Position numbers and translations under genes: made by a program
Assembly (NCBI GenBank): GCA_009841105.1
Contig: VXMM01000036.1
Coordinates: 1 to 64,000, forward strand
Direction: 5' to 3'
Source of the DNA: Acidimicrobiia bacterium
GTDB taxonomy: Bacteria; Actinomycetota; Acidimicrobiia; Spongiisociales; Spongiisociaceae
DNA: 64,000 nt
Notes under the pieces: model-generated
What the model was told of the DNA's origin: nothing
Database searches by the model: none
The model's input: the letters and a program-made list of their open reading frames with translations, nothing else
Shown: piece by piece, positions 1-9,126 of the stretch
Layout: each line of letters starts with the position of its first letter
How positions within the stretch are numbered: the first letter of the stretch is position 1

Positions 1-1
1 G

Positions 2-88
2 CAGCGGCACGTTGAGGAAGCGGAACGCAGCGACGGGACGCCGATGACCGCCAGAGCACGCCTGGTTGTTTCGCAGACAGACCACTAG
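2..88 (+). CDS. possible 3' end of an unidentified upstream gene
   Basis: One frame stays open from the left window edge to a TAG at 86-88, giving 28 residues of mixed composition (…TARARLVVSQTDH). I do not recognise the family. An open frame of this length is expected by chance at this GC content, so this is only a candidate for the end of a gene that starts outside the window. Bases 89-193 upstream of rplY show no gene. Confidence 0.2.
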   Translation, partial: QRHVEEAERSDGTPMTARARLVVSQTDH

Positions 89-193
89 CGCCGCTATCCT
101 TAGCCCGCCTGCCGCGCCCGTCTAGGGCGAACGCTTCCATGGCGGGTTCGGTCCGGCGGCCGCCCGCCCCATCCGTGTTCTCTAGGAGTTGTC

Positions 194-850
194 ATGTCGA
201 AGGTCACCCTGCGCGCCGAGACCGGTCGCGAAACCGGTACTAGAAGGTCGCGAAGGCTACGGCGCCACGGCATGGTGCCGGCCACGTTCTACGGCCAGGG
301 TTCGAACGCCCGCTCGGTCGCGGTCAACGCCCGAGATCTCCGCTCGGCACTGACCACCGAGGCTGGGCTCAACGCGGTAATCAACCTCCAGATCGGAGAC
401 GAGACCCACACCTCCCTGGCCCGCCAGCTCCAGCGCCACCCCACCCGGGGCGACATCATCCACCTGGACTTCCTCAAGATTTCCCTCACCGACGAGGTGG
501 AGGCCGTGGTGGCAATCGAGTTGGTAGGGGATCCGGCCGCGATCCGGGAGGGAGGAGGCATCCTCGAGACGATCGCCAATACGGTCACCGTCCGAGCGCT
601 GGTGACAGCGATCCCGGAGTCGATTCAGGCCGACATCACGCAGCTAGGGGTTGGCGACACGCTCCGCGTGTCGGACCTTCCCACCCTCAGCGAGGTCGAG
701 TACGTCGACGACCCGGACCGACCGATCCTGGTGGTAAGCCTCCCGGCCATCGCCCTGGCCGACGAAGAAGCTGAGGAGGAAGAAGAAGATCTGGCGCTGG
801 TTGGCGAGGATGGCGAGGCAACGGAGACTGGACCCGAACAGGACGCTTGA
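194..850 (+). CDS. rplY: 50S ribosomal protein L25/general stress protein Ctc
   Basis: This is the long (Ctc/TL5) form of ribosomal protein L25, which binds 5S rRNA in the large subunit. The 218-residue protein has the N-terminal L25 beta-barrel (about residues 1-95, with RRLRRHGMVPATFYG near the start, the family's usual opening) and a C-terminal TL5 beta domain (about 100-190). It ends in a strongly acidic tail rich in Glu/Asp (about 190-218), common in actinobacterial Ctc proteins. The ATG is preceded by TAGGAG with good spacing. Peptidyl-tRNA hydrolase follows 39 bp later, the classical actinobacterial rplY-pth pair. Confidence 0.95.
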   Translation: MSKVTLRAETGRETGTRRSRRLRRHGMVPATFYGQGSNARSVAVNARDLRSALTTEAGLNAVINLQIGDETHTSLARQLQRHPTRGDIIHLDFLKISLTDEVEAVVAIELVGDPAAIREGGGILETIANTVTVRALVTAIPESIQADITQLGVGDTLRVSDLPTLSEVEYVDDPDRPILVVSLPAIALADEEAEEEEEDLALVGEDGEATETGPEQDA

Positions 851-889
851 CCTTCCGGGCGGAGGCTCGCCCCAACCGTGAGGGTCAGC

Positions 890-1462
890 ATGCCGGTCAT
901 CGTGGGCCTTCATAACCCGGAACCTGCCTACTCCGGCACGCGCCACAATGTCGGGGCAGAGGTGATAGCCGTCCTGGGACAGCGCTCGGAGACCCGCCTG
1001 CGAAGGGGACCGCGCCGGGTCCGGTGCCAGGTAGCCCGGGTGCGCATCGGAACCAAGCCCGCGCTCGTGGCCGTCCCGTCCGTCTCGATGAACGTCTCCG
1101 GGCCAACCGTCCGGGCACTACTCAGCTACTACAAGTTGGCGCCGGAGGATCTGCTGGTGATTCATGACGACATCGATCTGCCGTTCGGCCGGCTCCGTCT
1201 CCGGTCGGGCCATGGCCACGGCGGCCACAATGGAGTGCGTTCGATAGTCGGATCGCTCGGAACCGCCGACTTCTGGCGGCTCAAGCTCGGCCTCGGGCGT
1301 CCTCCTAGACGAATGGATCCGGCTGACTACGTTCTGGGCCGGTTCTCTGCCGAGGAACGGGAGGAGATGGACCATCTGGTGGCTGATGCCGCGGATGTGG
1401 TGGAGAGATTCATGACCGATCCCGAGAGGGCGATGGAGCTCGCCGGCGGCAGGCGGCCTTGA
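890..1462 (+). CDS. pth: peptidyl-tRNA hydrolase
   Basis: The enzyme recycles peptidyl-tRNA dropped by stalled ribosomes by cleaving the ester bond between peptide and tRNA. The 190-residue product has the family core: GTRHNVGAEV with the catalytic His (about residue 19), the IHDDIDLPFGRLRL block with the conserved Asp (about 90), and GHGGHNGVRSI. The first motif is slightly unusual (GLHNPEP instead of the usual GLGNPGP). I prefer ATG 890 because GAGGG lies 6 bases upstream and the product then starts like the family (MPVIVGL). A GTG at 878 in the same frame would add four residues. It probably shares a transcript with rplY. Confidence 0.95.
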   Translation: MPVIVGLHNPEPAYSGTRHNVGAEVIAVLGQRSETRLRRGPRRVRCQVARVRIGTKPALVAVPSVSMNVSGPTVRALLSYYKLAPEDLLVIHDDIDLPFGRLRLRSGHGHGGHNGVRSIVGSLGTADFWRLKLGLGRPPRRMDPADYVLGRFSAEEREEMDHLVADAADVVERFMTDPERAMELAGGRRP

Positions 1463-1516
1463 CCCGGATGCTTGCATCGGCGGTTCCGACACTCTCCCGG
1501 ATGAGGAGGTAGTCAC

Positions 1517-3013
1517 ATGCCGCGATTGGTCGGGGCCATCGACCAGGGAACCACGAGCACCCGCTTCATGGTCTTCGATCACGACGGTTCGGTAGTGGCA
1601 TCCGCGCAGGAGGAGTTCGAGCAGATATACCCCCGGCCCGGCTGGGTCGAGCACGACCCGGCGGTGATCCTCGCCTCCGTGGAGAGCGTGGTCACCCGCG
1701 GCCTCTCACATGCAGGCGTGGCGACCCGGGATCTAGTAGCAGTCGGGATCACCAACCAGCGGGAGACCACGGTGGTGTGGGACCGCTCCACAGGCACGCC
1801 CCTCGCCAACGCCATCGTCTGGCAGGACACCAGAACGTCCCGGCTCTGCCAAGAGCTTGAGGGTGGTCACGGCATAGATCGCTTCCGGCCCGCGACAGGA
1901 CTCCCGCTCGCTACCTACTTCAGCGGCCCCAAGGCCACCTGGCTACTCGATAACGTGGACGGGCTGGCGGAAGAGGCCGCCGCCGGACGGGCGGTTATGG
2001 GAACCGTCGACTCCTGGCTGCTCTGGAACCTCACCGGTGGAACAGCGGGCGGTCGGCACGTGACCGACGTTTCCAACGCCTCCCGGACCATGCTGATGGA
2101 CCTCGCCACCCTGACCTGGAGCGACGAGCTGCTCGCCGCCATGAGGATCCCTCGCTCCATGATGGCCGAGATCGTTCCTTCCATCGGCAGGGTGGGGCTG
2201 GGAACCGGAGTCCTCGAGGGGGTCCCCATCTCGGCCATCCTGGGCGACCAGCACGCCGCCCTGTTCGGGCAGACGTGTTTTCTCCCGGGCGAGGCCAAGA
2301 ACACCTATGGAACCGGCTGCTTCCTACTGATGAACACCGGAGGCGTGATGGTCCCCTCGACCCACGGCCTTCTCACCACCATGGGGTACCAGATCGCCGG
2401 CGAACCACCTGTCTACGCGCTGGAGGGCTCTGTCGCGATCGCCGGAGCGGTGGTGCAATGGCTACGCGACAACCTCCGCATGATCTCCACCGCCGGCGAG
2501 ATCGAGGCCTTGGCCGCCGCGGTTGAGGACAACGGAGACGTGTACTTCGTACCCGCCTTCTCGGGCCTGTTCGCGCCGCACTGGCGCTCGGATGCCCGGG
2601 GGGTGATCACCGGCCTGACCCGCTTCTCCACCCGATCCCACATAGCCCGCGCCGCGCTCGAGGCGGTTGCCTACCAGACCCGGGAGGTGCTGGAGGCGAT
2701 GCAGACGGACTCGGGCGTGACGCTCAGGGAACTCCGGGTCGACGGGGGCATGGTGGCGAACAACCTGCTGATGCAGTTCCAAGCCGACATCCTCGACGTG
2801 CCGGTGGTACGAACCCGGACGGACGAGACCACTGCGCTCGGCGCCGCCTACGGTGCGGGGCTGGCCGAGGGTCTCTGGCACGACCTCGACGATCTGCGCG
2901 CCCGATGGCGCGAAGCCGACCGGTGGTCGCCCGGCATGGCCGTAGCGGAACGCGAGACGCTGTACGCCGGATGGCACAAGGCGCTGCAACGCTCGCTGGA
3001 TTGGGCGGGTTGA
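1517..3013 (+). CDS. glpK: glycerol kinase
   Basis: Phosphorylates glycerol to sn-glycerol 3-phosphate with ATP, feeding phospholipid synthesis and glycolysis. The 498-residue length is typical of the FGGY family. Visible signatures are [15 protein letters not shown] at the N terminus (phosphate-binding loop), [14 protein letters not shown], the substrate loop [26 protein letters not shown], and near the C terminus [19 protein letters not shown]. The ATG has a strong GGAGG upstream. The next gene (pgsA) uses glycerol 3-phosphate chemistry in phosphatidylglycerol synthesis, so the two may form a lipid-precursor unit. No facilitator glpF or dehydrogenase glpD is nearby. Confidence 0.95.
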   Translation: MPRLVGAIDQGTTSTRFMVFDHDGSVVASAQEEFEQIYPRPGWVEHDPAVILASVESVVTRGLSHAGVATRDLVAVGITNQRETTVVWDRSTGTPLANAIVWQDTRTSRLCQELEGGHGIDRFRPATGLPLATYFSGPKATWLLDNVDGLAEEAAAGRAVMGTVDSWLLWNLTGGTAGGRHVTDVSNASRTMLMDLATLTWSDELLAAMRIPRSMMAEIVPSIGRVGLGTGVLEGVPISAILGDQHAALFGQTCFLPGEAKNTYGTGCFLLMNTGGVMVPSTHGLLTTMGYQIAGEPPVYALEGSVAIAGAVVQWLRDNLRMISTAGEIEALAAAVEDNGDVYFVPAFSGLFAPHWRSDARGVITGLTRFSTRSHIARAALEAVAYQTREVLEAMQTDSGVTLRELRVDGGMVANNLLMQFQADILDVPVVRTRTDETTALGAAYGAGLAEGLWHDLDDLRARWREADRWSPGMAVAERETLYAGWHKALQRSLDWAG

Positions 3014-3032
3014 GAGTCCGGCGCGCGGTGTA

Positions 3033-3623
3033 GTGTTGCCGCGGGGAGGTAGTCCTATTTCGATCCCTGACCTGCTCGCTCTCTTCCGGGTCCTGTGCGT
3101 TCCCGCCATCATCGGCCTGGTGCTGGCCACCGAGCACACGGACGGTCGGTACCTCTTCGGTGCCGCCACAGTGCTGGTCATCTGCGCCGGACTCAGCGAC
3201 GCCTTGGACGGATACATCGCCAGGCGTCAGGGCATCACCTCCACATTCGGCGCCTTCCTGGACACCACCGCCGACAAGATCCTGGTGAGTGGCGTGCTGA
3301 TCGCCCTGGTCTCGGTGGACCGGGCATCGGTATGGGTCACCGTCATCATCATGACCCGCGAGTTCGTGTTGATGGCGATCCGGAGCGTGGTCGCCATCGA
3401 CGGAACCCTGGTTCCGGCGTCGGTGGCCGGCAAGGCCAAGGCCGCTGTCCAGTTCTTCGCGCTCGGGTTCGCGATGATGCGATTCCCGGACCCGTGGGGG
3501 CCGCTCTACTTCGACGAGTACTGGATGTGGCTCGCCGGCGCGGTGACGATCGCGTCGGGCTGGGACTATGCCGTCAAGTTCTGGGAAGCGGTCCGCCACG
3601 CCGGCCGAACCAGGGGTCCGTGA
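3033..3623 (+). CDS. pgsA: CDP-diacylglycerol-glycerol-3-phosphate 3-phosphatidyltransferase
   Basis: Membrane enzyme that makes phosphatidylglycerophosphate from CDP-diacylglycerol and glycerol 3-phosphate. The CDP-alcohol phosphotransferase signature (D-G-x2-A-R-x8-G-x3-D-x3-D) is complete in DALDGYIARRQG followed by FGAFLDTTADK. Four or more hydrophobic segments surround it. The start is unclear. A GTG at 3033 opens the frame, but a perfect GGGGAGG (3043-3049) lies inside the resulting coding sequence, seven bases before an ATT codon at 3057. From that ATT the protein begins ISIPDLLALFRVL, matching where family members usually start (IPNLLTLFR-type). An ATT start is therefore likely. The stop overlaps the next start as GTGA. 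Confidence 0.9.
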   Translation: MLPRGGSPISIPDLLALFRVLCVPAIIGLVLATEHTDGRYLFGAATVLVICAGLSDALDGYIARRQGITSTFGAFLDTTADKILVSGVLIALVSVDRASVWVTVIIMTREFVLMAIRSVVAIDGTLVPASVAGKAKAAVQFFALGFAMMRFPDPWGPLYFDEYWMWLAGAVTIASGWDYAVKFWEAVRHAGRTRGP

Positions 3624-4591
3624 CCGTACTGGTCACCGGCGGCACCGGCGTGGTGGGACAGCCGGTGATTCGCCGGCTGGTGGCGTCGGGCCGGGAGGTA
3701 CGGGGCCTGGCCCGCTCGGAGAAAGCTGCATCGGTTCTGGCGGGCCTTGGAGCCGCACCGTCCGCCGGTGACATAGAGGATCCCGATTCCCTTGCCCGGG
3801 CCATGTCGGGTTGCGAGATGGTGTACGACATCGCCGGGCTGGTGTCCTTCTGCCCTGCTGATCCGGCCGCCCTCTACCGGACCAACGTCGAGGGCACCCG
3901 CAACGTGGTGAGGGCTGCCCGCCGGGCCGGGGTGAGGCGCCTGATCCACACCTCCTCGGTGGTAGCCCTGGGAGAGCGACCGGGAACGGTGGGGGACGAG
4001 TCCACCGCGCACTGCGGTCGCTACGCCAGCCATTATTCGCGGTCCAAGCACCAGGGTGAGTTGGTGGCGCTCGCCGAGGCGGGGGACATGGAAGTGGTGG
4101 TGGTCAACCCCGCCTCCGTCCAGGGCGCCGGCCGGACAACCGGAACCGGCGACCTCCTGCTCCAGGCGGTGAACGGGCAACTCAGGTTCCTGGTGGACAC
4201 CCCCATCTCGATCGTCGACACCGAGGATTGCGCCCAGGGCCACATCGCCGCCGAGCAGCTGGGAGTCGCGGGCCGGCGCTACGTATTGAGCGGATTTACC
4301 ATCACCCTCCGCCAGGCCTGGGAGCTGCTCGGCGAACTCACCGGTCGTCGCTACCCGGTCACGTTCCTGCCCAAGCCCCTGCTCGCTCCGCTGGGCCCCG
4401 TGGCCGACCTCATCGGGCGGCGGGTTCGATCGGTTCCCATCTGCCGGGAGACGGTGCACCTCATGCGCTACGGCGCCAGTTACGACGGTTCCCGGGCCGC
4501 CCGGGAACTGGGACTGGAGTATCGATCCGCCCGCGAGACCTTCGCCGGAGCGCTCGACTCCTTCCGGAAAGCCGGCCTCACCGACGTCTGA
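3620..4591 (+). CDS. NAD(P)-dependent extended short-chain dehydrogenase/epimerase
   Basis: A 323-residue extended SDR protein. It shows the Rossmann motif VTGGTGVVG at residues 4-12, the Asp-containing second strand region (GDIEDPDSL), the conserved NVEGTRNVV stretch, a catalytic Ser in HTSSVV and the YSRSK active-site motif (YxxxK). It resembles the dihydroflavonol-4-reductase-like or sterol-dehydrogenase-like epimerases. The substrate cannot be read from sequence. The start is GTG 3620, which overlaps the pgsA stop by four bases, so translation is probably coupled to pgsA. Reading further upstream in this frame only runs through pgsA out of frame. Confidence 0.85.
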   Translation: MTVLVTGGTGVVGQPVIRRLVASGREVRGLARSEKAASVLAGLGAAPSAGDIEDPDSLARAMSGCEMVYDIAGLVSFCPADPAALYRTNVEGTRNVVRAARRAGVRRLIHTSSVVALGERPGTVGDESTAHCGRYASHYSRSKHQGELVALAEAGDMEVVVVNPASVQGAGRTTGTGDLLLQAVNGQLRFLVDTPISIVDTEDCAQGHIAAEQLGVAGRRYVLSGFTITLRQAWELLGELTGRRYPVTFLPKPLLAPLGPVADLIGRRVRSVPICRETVHLMRYGASYDGSRAARELGLEYRSARETFAGALDSFRKAGLTDV

Positions 4592-4630
4592 GGCGACCGA
4601 GTTGCTAGTTGTCTTCACTGACCACTGACA

Positions 4631-4668
4631 CTGACCACTCATCGAGTGGCCGGGTACGATGGTCGGTC
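4631..4668 (+). promoter_or_regulatory. probable leaderless promoter of mfd with an embedded inverted repeat
   Basis: CTGACC at 4631-4636 and TACGAT at 4655-4660 are spaced 18 bases apart and resemble sigma-70 -35/-10 boxes. GTG 4669 lies exactly eight bases after the -10 hexamer, so the transcript would start at or next to the start codon, and no Shine-Dalgarno sequence is present. A perfect hairpin CCACTC-ATC-GAGTGG (4635-4649) sits between the two boxes and could be a repressor site. The same hexamer-plus-8-bases-plus-start pattern recurs at three other genes in the window. Confidence 0.5.
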
Positions 4669-7600
4669 GTGCGCGCACCCCTCTCCCCTTTCCTGGATCG
4701 CTGGCGCCACAACCGCCTACCTCGCCCTCCCGACAGGCTGGTGGTGCCGGTGGCAGCCCGGGCAGTCACCGTCGCCGGGCTGGCCGGATCGGCCCGGGGA
4801 CCGGTCGTGGTGGTGGTTCCGTCCGATCCCGAAGCCGAAGCCCTCGCCTCCGATCTCCGGCTGTTCACCGACGACGTGGCACTGTTCCCGTCCTGGGAGA
4901 CCCTGCCCTTCGAGCACGTCTCCCCCAACCTGTCCACCATGGCCGCGCGGTCGGAGGTCCGGGACCGTCTGGCCGGGGGTCCTCGTGGCCTGGTGGTCGT
5001 CGCCTCGGTGCGAGCCGTCATTCAGCGGGTCAGCCGGTGCTCCACCGACCCGGTTGTGGTGAGATCGGGGACCGAGGTGGCGTTCGAGCATCTGGTCGAA
5101 CGCCTCGACGCCTACGGCTACACCCGCACCGATCGGGTCGAGGCAAGAGGTGACCTCGCCGTACGAGGCGGCATCCTCGACGTCTTTCCGGCGCAGGCCG
5201 AATTCCCCGTCCGGCTCGACTTCTGGGGAGATCAGGTCGACGAAATCCGGGTGTTCTCGATCGGGTCCCAGCGCTCGACCGACTCCGTGGATGAGCTCCG
5301 GGCCTATCCGGCCCGCGAGCTACGCCCCGACCCCGAGGTTCGGGGGACCGCCCGGGATCTCTACGACCTCCTCCCGTGGGCGGCCTCGATATGGGATCGC
5401 TTCGCGCAGGGTGTCCGGTTCGCCGGGATGGAGTCCTGGCTCCCCTGGTTGGCCCCGCCCCGCTGCTTCCTGGATGAGATCCCGGCCCCGGCCACCACCG
5501 TCCTCCTGGACCCGGTGAGGATCAGGGCCCGGGCCACGGATCTGGCCGACGAGGAACAGGACCTGGCCGAGGCGCTCGCCGGGACCTGGGGAGAGAGCTA
5601 TCCGGTCGACGAGGACCGGCCCGCCCTGTTCCTCGACGTCGACGGCTCCCTCCCCGGGAACGTGCTGGAGTGCCCTCCCCTGGCCGCCTCCCCGGCCGAC
5701 CGGGGCATCACGGTAGGACCCTGGGAGGCTCGCCCGGGTGATCGAGAGTCGGTCACCTCCGGGCTACAACGCCTGCGGATCGCGGGCATGGATGTTGTCC
5801 TCGCCCTGGACGGCGCCCCGGCCGCCAACCGGGTAGCGGACGTGCTTCGGGAGAACGGCCTGGACCTGCCGGTCATAGAGCGCGTAGCCGGAAGGGTCCG
5901 GTCAGGAATCCTCGCCGAGGGCATCCACACCGGAGTCGTGCTTCCATCCCTCAAACTGGCCGTGCTGGGCGAGCGGGAGATACTGGGTCGCCGCCGAGCC
6001 CATCGCCGTCCCGTCACCCGCCGCCGGACGACTTCCGGATACGAAGACCTCGAGCCCGGCGACTACGTGGTCCATCGGCACCACGGGATCGGACGCTTCG
6101 ACGGGCTGATCAGCCGCACCATCGCCGGGGTGGAGCGGGACTACCTCCTGATCGTCTATGCCAAGGACGACCGTCTGTACGTGCCCACCGACCAGCTGAC
6201 CGCGGTTCGCAAGTACACCGGCGGCGAATCCCCCCGTCTCAGCAGGATGGGAGGTCGCGACTGGGCGGCCACCAGGAACAAGGTACGTCGTGAAGCCTCC
6301 GTCCTGGCCGAGCACGTAGTCGCGGTCCACCGGGCCCGCGCCGCGGCCAAGGGCCACGCCTTCGGCGCCGACACCCCCTGGCAGCGCGAGATCGAAGCCG
6401 CCTTCCCCTTCGAGGAGACCGCCGACCAACTGACCGCGATCGAGGACGTCAAGAGGGACATGGAGTCCGCTCTCCCCATGGACCGCCTCATCTTCGGCGA
6501 CGTCGGTTTCGGCAAGACCGAGGTCGCCCTGCGGGCCGCCTTCAAGGCGGTGGCCGACGGGTACCAGGTGGCCATGCTGTGTCCCACCACACTCCTCGTC
6601 CAGCAGCACTTCCAGACCTTCTCGGAGCGCTTCGCCGCCTACCCGCTCCGGGTCGAGATGCTGAGCCGATTCCTCACCCCCGCCCAGGCACGCAGGGTGG
6701 TGAACGACCTCGAGAGCGGCCGGGTGGACATCGTGATCGGAACCCATGGGCTGCTGTCAGACCGGGTGAGGTTCCGCAAGCTGGGCCTCCTGGTCGTGGA
6801 CGAGGAGCATCGCTTCGGCGTCAAGGCCAAGGACCGTATCAAGGCCATGAGAACGGACGTGGACGTGATCACGCTGACCGCCACGCCCATTCCGCGCACG
6901 TTGGAGATGGCCCTCACCGGGATCCGTGACGTGAGCCACATCCGCACCCCGCCCGAGGACCGGCACCCGATCCTCACCTTCGTGGGCCCCTACGACCGGA
7001 GGGTGGTTTCGGCGGCCATCCGGCGGGAGATGCTCCGTGACGGACAGGTCTTCTACGTCCACAACCGGGTCCGCTCGATCGACCACGCCGTGGCGCGGCT
7101 CCAGGAGTTGGTGCCGGACGCCCGCTACGGGGTGGCCCACGGCCGGATGAACGAAGGGAACCTCGAGCAGATGATGCTCGACTTCTGGGATCACCGCTAC
7201 GACGTGCTGGTCGCCACGACCATCATCGAGTCGGGGCTTGACCTGCCCCAGGTGAACACCCTCATCGTGGAGCGGGCCGACCAGTTGGGCCTAGCCCAGC
7301 TACATCAGCTTCGAGGCCGGGTGGGACGGTCGGGAAGGCGAGCCTACGCCTACCTGTTCCATCCCGAGACCACGCTCTCCGAAACCGCATACCGACGCCT
7401 GGAAGCCGTGGGCGAGTCCAGCGACCTCGGATCGGGGCTCCAACTGGCGCTGCGGGACCTCGAGATCCGTGGAGCAGGCTCGATTCTCGGAGAAGTCCAG
7501 TCGGGTCATATCGCGGCGGTGGGGTTCGACATGTACGTGGAACTGGTCTCTGAGGCGGTCGCCGAGAGGATGGGCACCGAACCCGACAGCGAGGCCATCA

Positions 7601-8043
7601 AGGAGGTCCGGATCGATCTCCCGGTGGACGCCCATCTGCCGGACGACTATGTGTCCGATCAGCATGCAAGGCTCGAGGCATATCGCACCCTGGCGATGGC
7701 CGTGTCCCAGGAGGACGTGGCCGACGTGGCGGTGGAGTGGCGGGACCGCTACGGCCCTCTCCCCGATGAGGCGAAGCGCCTCCTCGACATGGCCCGCCTA
7801 CGGGTGGAGGCCATCAGGGTGGAGATCGACGAGATCGTCCAACTCCGTACGGAGGTCCGGCTCGGGCCGGTTCGCCTCAGCCAATCACAGGAGATCCGGC
7901 TCGATCGCCTGGCACCGGGGGCCATACTCAACACCAACGATGGGAAGTTGTTCCTGCCCGTCCCCGGTTACGTGGATGCCCTGCCCTTCCTGCTGGCCTT
8001 TCTCGTGAAGATGTGGCCCCTGCCCGCCGACGCCGAGGATTGA
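4669..8043 (+). CDS. mfd: transcription-repair coupling factor
   Basis: Mfd removes RNA polymerase stalled at lesions and recruits UvrA for nucleotide excision repair. From GTG 4669 the product has 1124 residues. In order it has the UvrB-like N-terminal region (about 1-330), the RNA-polymerase-interaction domain (about 460-530, GDYVVHRHHGIGRFDGL), the translocase with Walker A FGDVGFGKTEVALR (about 610), DEEH (about 710) and the RGRVGRSGRRAYAYL block, then the C-terminal TRCF domain. A TTG at 4609 in frame would add 20 residues of low similarity (SSLTTDTDHSSS), so I take the GTG because of the leaderless promoter just upstream. MazG and a PpiC lipoprotein follow. Confidence 0.95.
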   Translation: MRAPLSPFLDRWRHNRLPRPPDRLVVPVAARAVTVAGLAGSARGPVVVVVPSDPEAEALASDLRLFTDDVALFPSWETLPFEHVSPNLSTMAARSEVRDRLAGGPRGLVVVASVRAVIQRVSRCSTDPVVVRSGTEVAFEHLVERLDAYGYTRTDRVEARGDLAVRGGILDVFPAQAEFPVRLDFWGDQVDEIRVFSIGSQRSTDSVDELRAYPARELRPDPEVRGTARDLYDLLPWAASIWDRFAQGVRFAGMESWLPWLAPPRCFLDEIPAPATTVLLDPVRIRARATDLADEEQDLAEALAGTWGESYPVDEDRPALFLDVDGSLPGNVLECPPLAASPADRGITVGPWEARPGDRESVTSGLQRLRIAGMDVVLALDGAPAANRVADVLRENGLDLPVIERVAGRVRSGILAEGIHTGVVLPSLKLAVLGEREILGRRRAHRRPVTRRRTTSGYEDLEPGDYVVHRHHGIGRFDGLISRTIAGVERDYLLIVYAKDDRLYVPTDQLTAVRKYTGGESPRLSRMGGRDWAATRNKVRREASVLAEHVVAVHRARAAAKGHAFGADTPWQREIEAAFPFEETADQLTAIEDVKRDMESALPMDRLIFGDVGFGKTEVALRAAFKAVADGYQVAMLCPTTLLVQQHFQTFSERFAAYPLRVEMLSRFLTPAQARRVVNDLESGRVDIVIGTHGLLSDRVRFRKLGLLVVDEEHRFGVKAKDRIKAMRTDVDVITLTATPIPRTLEMALTGIRDVSHIRTPPEDRHPILTFVGPYDRRVVSAAIRREMLRDGQVFYVHNRVRSIDHAVARLQELVPDARYGVAHGRMNEGNLEQMMLDFWDHRYDVLVATTIIESGLDLPQVNTLIVERADQLGLAQLHQLRGRVGRSGRRAYAYLFHPETTLSETAYRRLEAVGESSDLGSGLQLALRDLEIRGAGSILGEVQSGHIAAVGFDMYVELVSEAVAERMGTEPDSEAIKEVRIDLPVDAHLPDDYVSDQHARLEAYRTLAMAVSQEDVADVAVEWRDRYGPLPDEAKRLLDMARLRVEAIRVEIDEIVQLRTEVRLGPVRLSQSQEIRLDRLAPGAILNTNDGKLFLPVPGYVDALPFLLAFLVKMWPLPADAED

Positions 8044-8178
8044 CCCCGGAAGAAGTGTCAAGGCCTCAGAGGCCTGGTCGGGTGCAGCAGGTTTGTGTGC
8101 GGAGAATCAGGGCTACCATCGCTACCCCTACTCCATGGGCGCCCAGAACCAGATTGCGTCCGCAGGAAGGAGACAAGG

Positions 8179-9126
8179 TTGCGTAGCCTCATCACCGAAC
8201 GCCGGAAGAGCCGGGCCCGTCCGGCCTTCATCGCGCTCACCTCGTTGGCAACTGGCCTTCTCTTAGCGTGCGGGGGCGTCGGCGAAGTGGCCACGGTTGA
8301 CGGCGAGCCGATTGCCTTCGACGAGGTGGCGGCTTTGATCCCCGACGCGGGCGATACGGTTGACACCACCCGATTCGCCAACTCGCTGATGCTGGTGGTG
8401 GCCGACCGGGTGATGTCCGCGCAGGCCGAGGAAGAGTTCGGCGTGGTCAGGACCGAGCAGCTGATCGACGCCAAGCTCGGGGAACTGCTCATGCAGACCG
8501 GCCTGACCCCCGAGCAGATCTACGAGAACTACGGCCTCACCGAGACCTCTCTCCGCCTCATCGCAGCCCAGGAAGTCACCGCGGACCAGGTTTCAGCCGA
8601 ACTCCTGGCCGGCGGCGGGCCACCCGCCGAAGAGGAACTGATGGCGATCTACGAGGCATCGCTCCCAGAACTCAGCCAGGTCTGCGCGGCCCACATCCTC
8701 GTCGAGACCGAGGAGGAAGGAATCGCCACATACGACCGCGCCGTAGCCGGTGAGGACTTCGCGACGCTGGCGATGGAATTGTCAACCGGCCCGAGCGGTC
8801 CCAACGGGGGCGATCTGGGGTGCTCCTCCCCTGCTACCTACGTGCAGGAGTTCGCGGCTGCAACACTCGAGGCGGAGGTGGGCGTCCCGTTCGGACCGGT
8901 CCAGACCACCTTCGGTTGGCACGTGATCCTGGTGAACGAGCGGATCGTTCCCGCATTCGAGGATGTTCGGGACGGTCTGGCCGCGGACCTGCAGCAATCG
9001 GAAGGCAACCGGCAATGGGTGGATTGGCTGACTCGAGTCCTGGTCGAAGCGGAGGTCACCGTGGAGCCCGAGTACGGCACATGGACCACCGAGCCGAGCC
9101 CCAACATCATCCCGCCGGAATCCTGA
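8179..9126 (+). CDS. PpiC-type peptidyl-prolyl cis-trans isomerase lipoprotein (SurA/PrsA-like)
   Basis: A secreted, lipid-anchored folding catalyst. The product from TTG 8179 has 315 residues. A basic N terminus is followed by a hydrophobic stretch ending in the lipobox LLAC, so the mature protein begins at Cys and is anchored to the membrane. A SurA-N-like helical region precedes the rotamase (parvulin) domain: CAAHILVETEEE, LAMELSTGPSGPNGGDLG and FGPVQTTFGWHVILV. TTG 8179 is chosen because AGGAAGGAG precedes it at the right spacing and because it places the signal peptide correctly. Reading from further upstream adds 28 residues with no support. Confidence 0.85.
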   Translation: MRSLITERRKSRARPAFIALTSLATGLLLACGGVGEVATVDGEPIAFDEVAALIPDAGDTVDTTRFANSLMLVVADRVMSAQAEEEFGVVRTEQLIDAKLGELLMQTGLTPEQIYENYGLTETSLRLIAAQEVTADQVSAELLAGGGPPAEEELMAIYEASLPELSQVCAAHILVETEEEGIATYDRAVAGEDFATLAMELSTGPSGPNGGDLGCSSPATYVQEFAAATLEAEVGVPFGPVQTTFGWHVILVNERIVPAFEDVRDGLAADLQQSEGNRQWVDWLTRVLVEAEVTVEPEYGTWTTEPSPNIIPPES

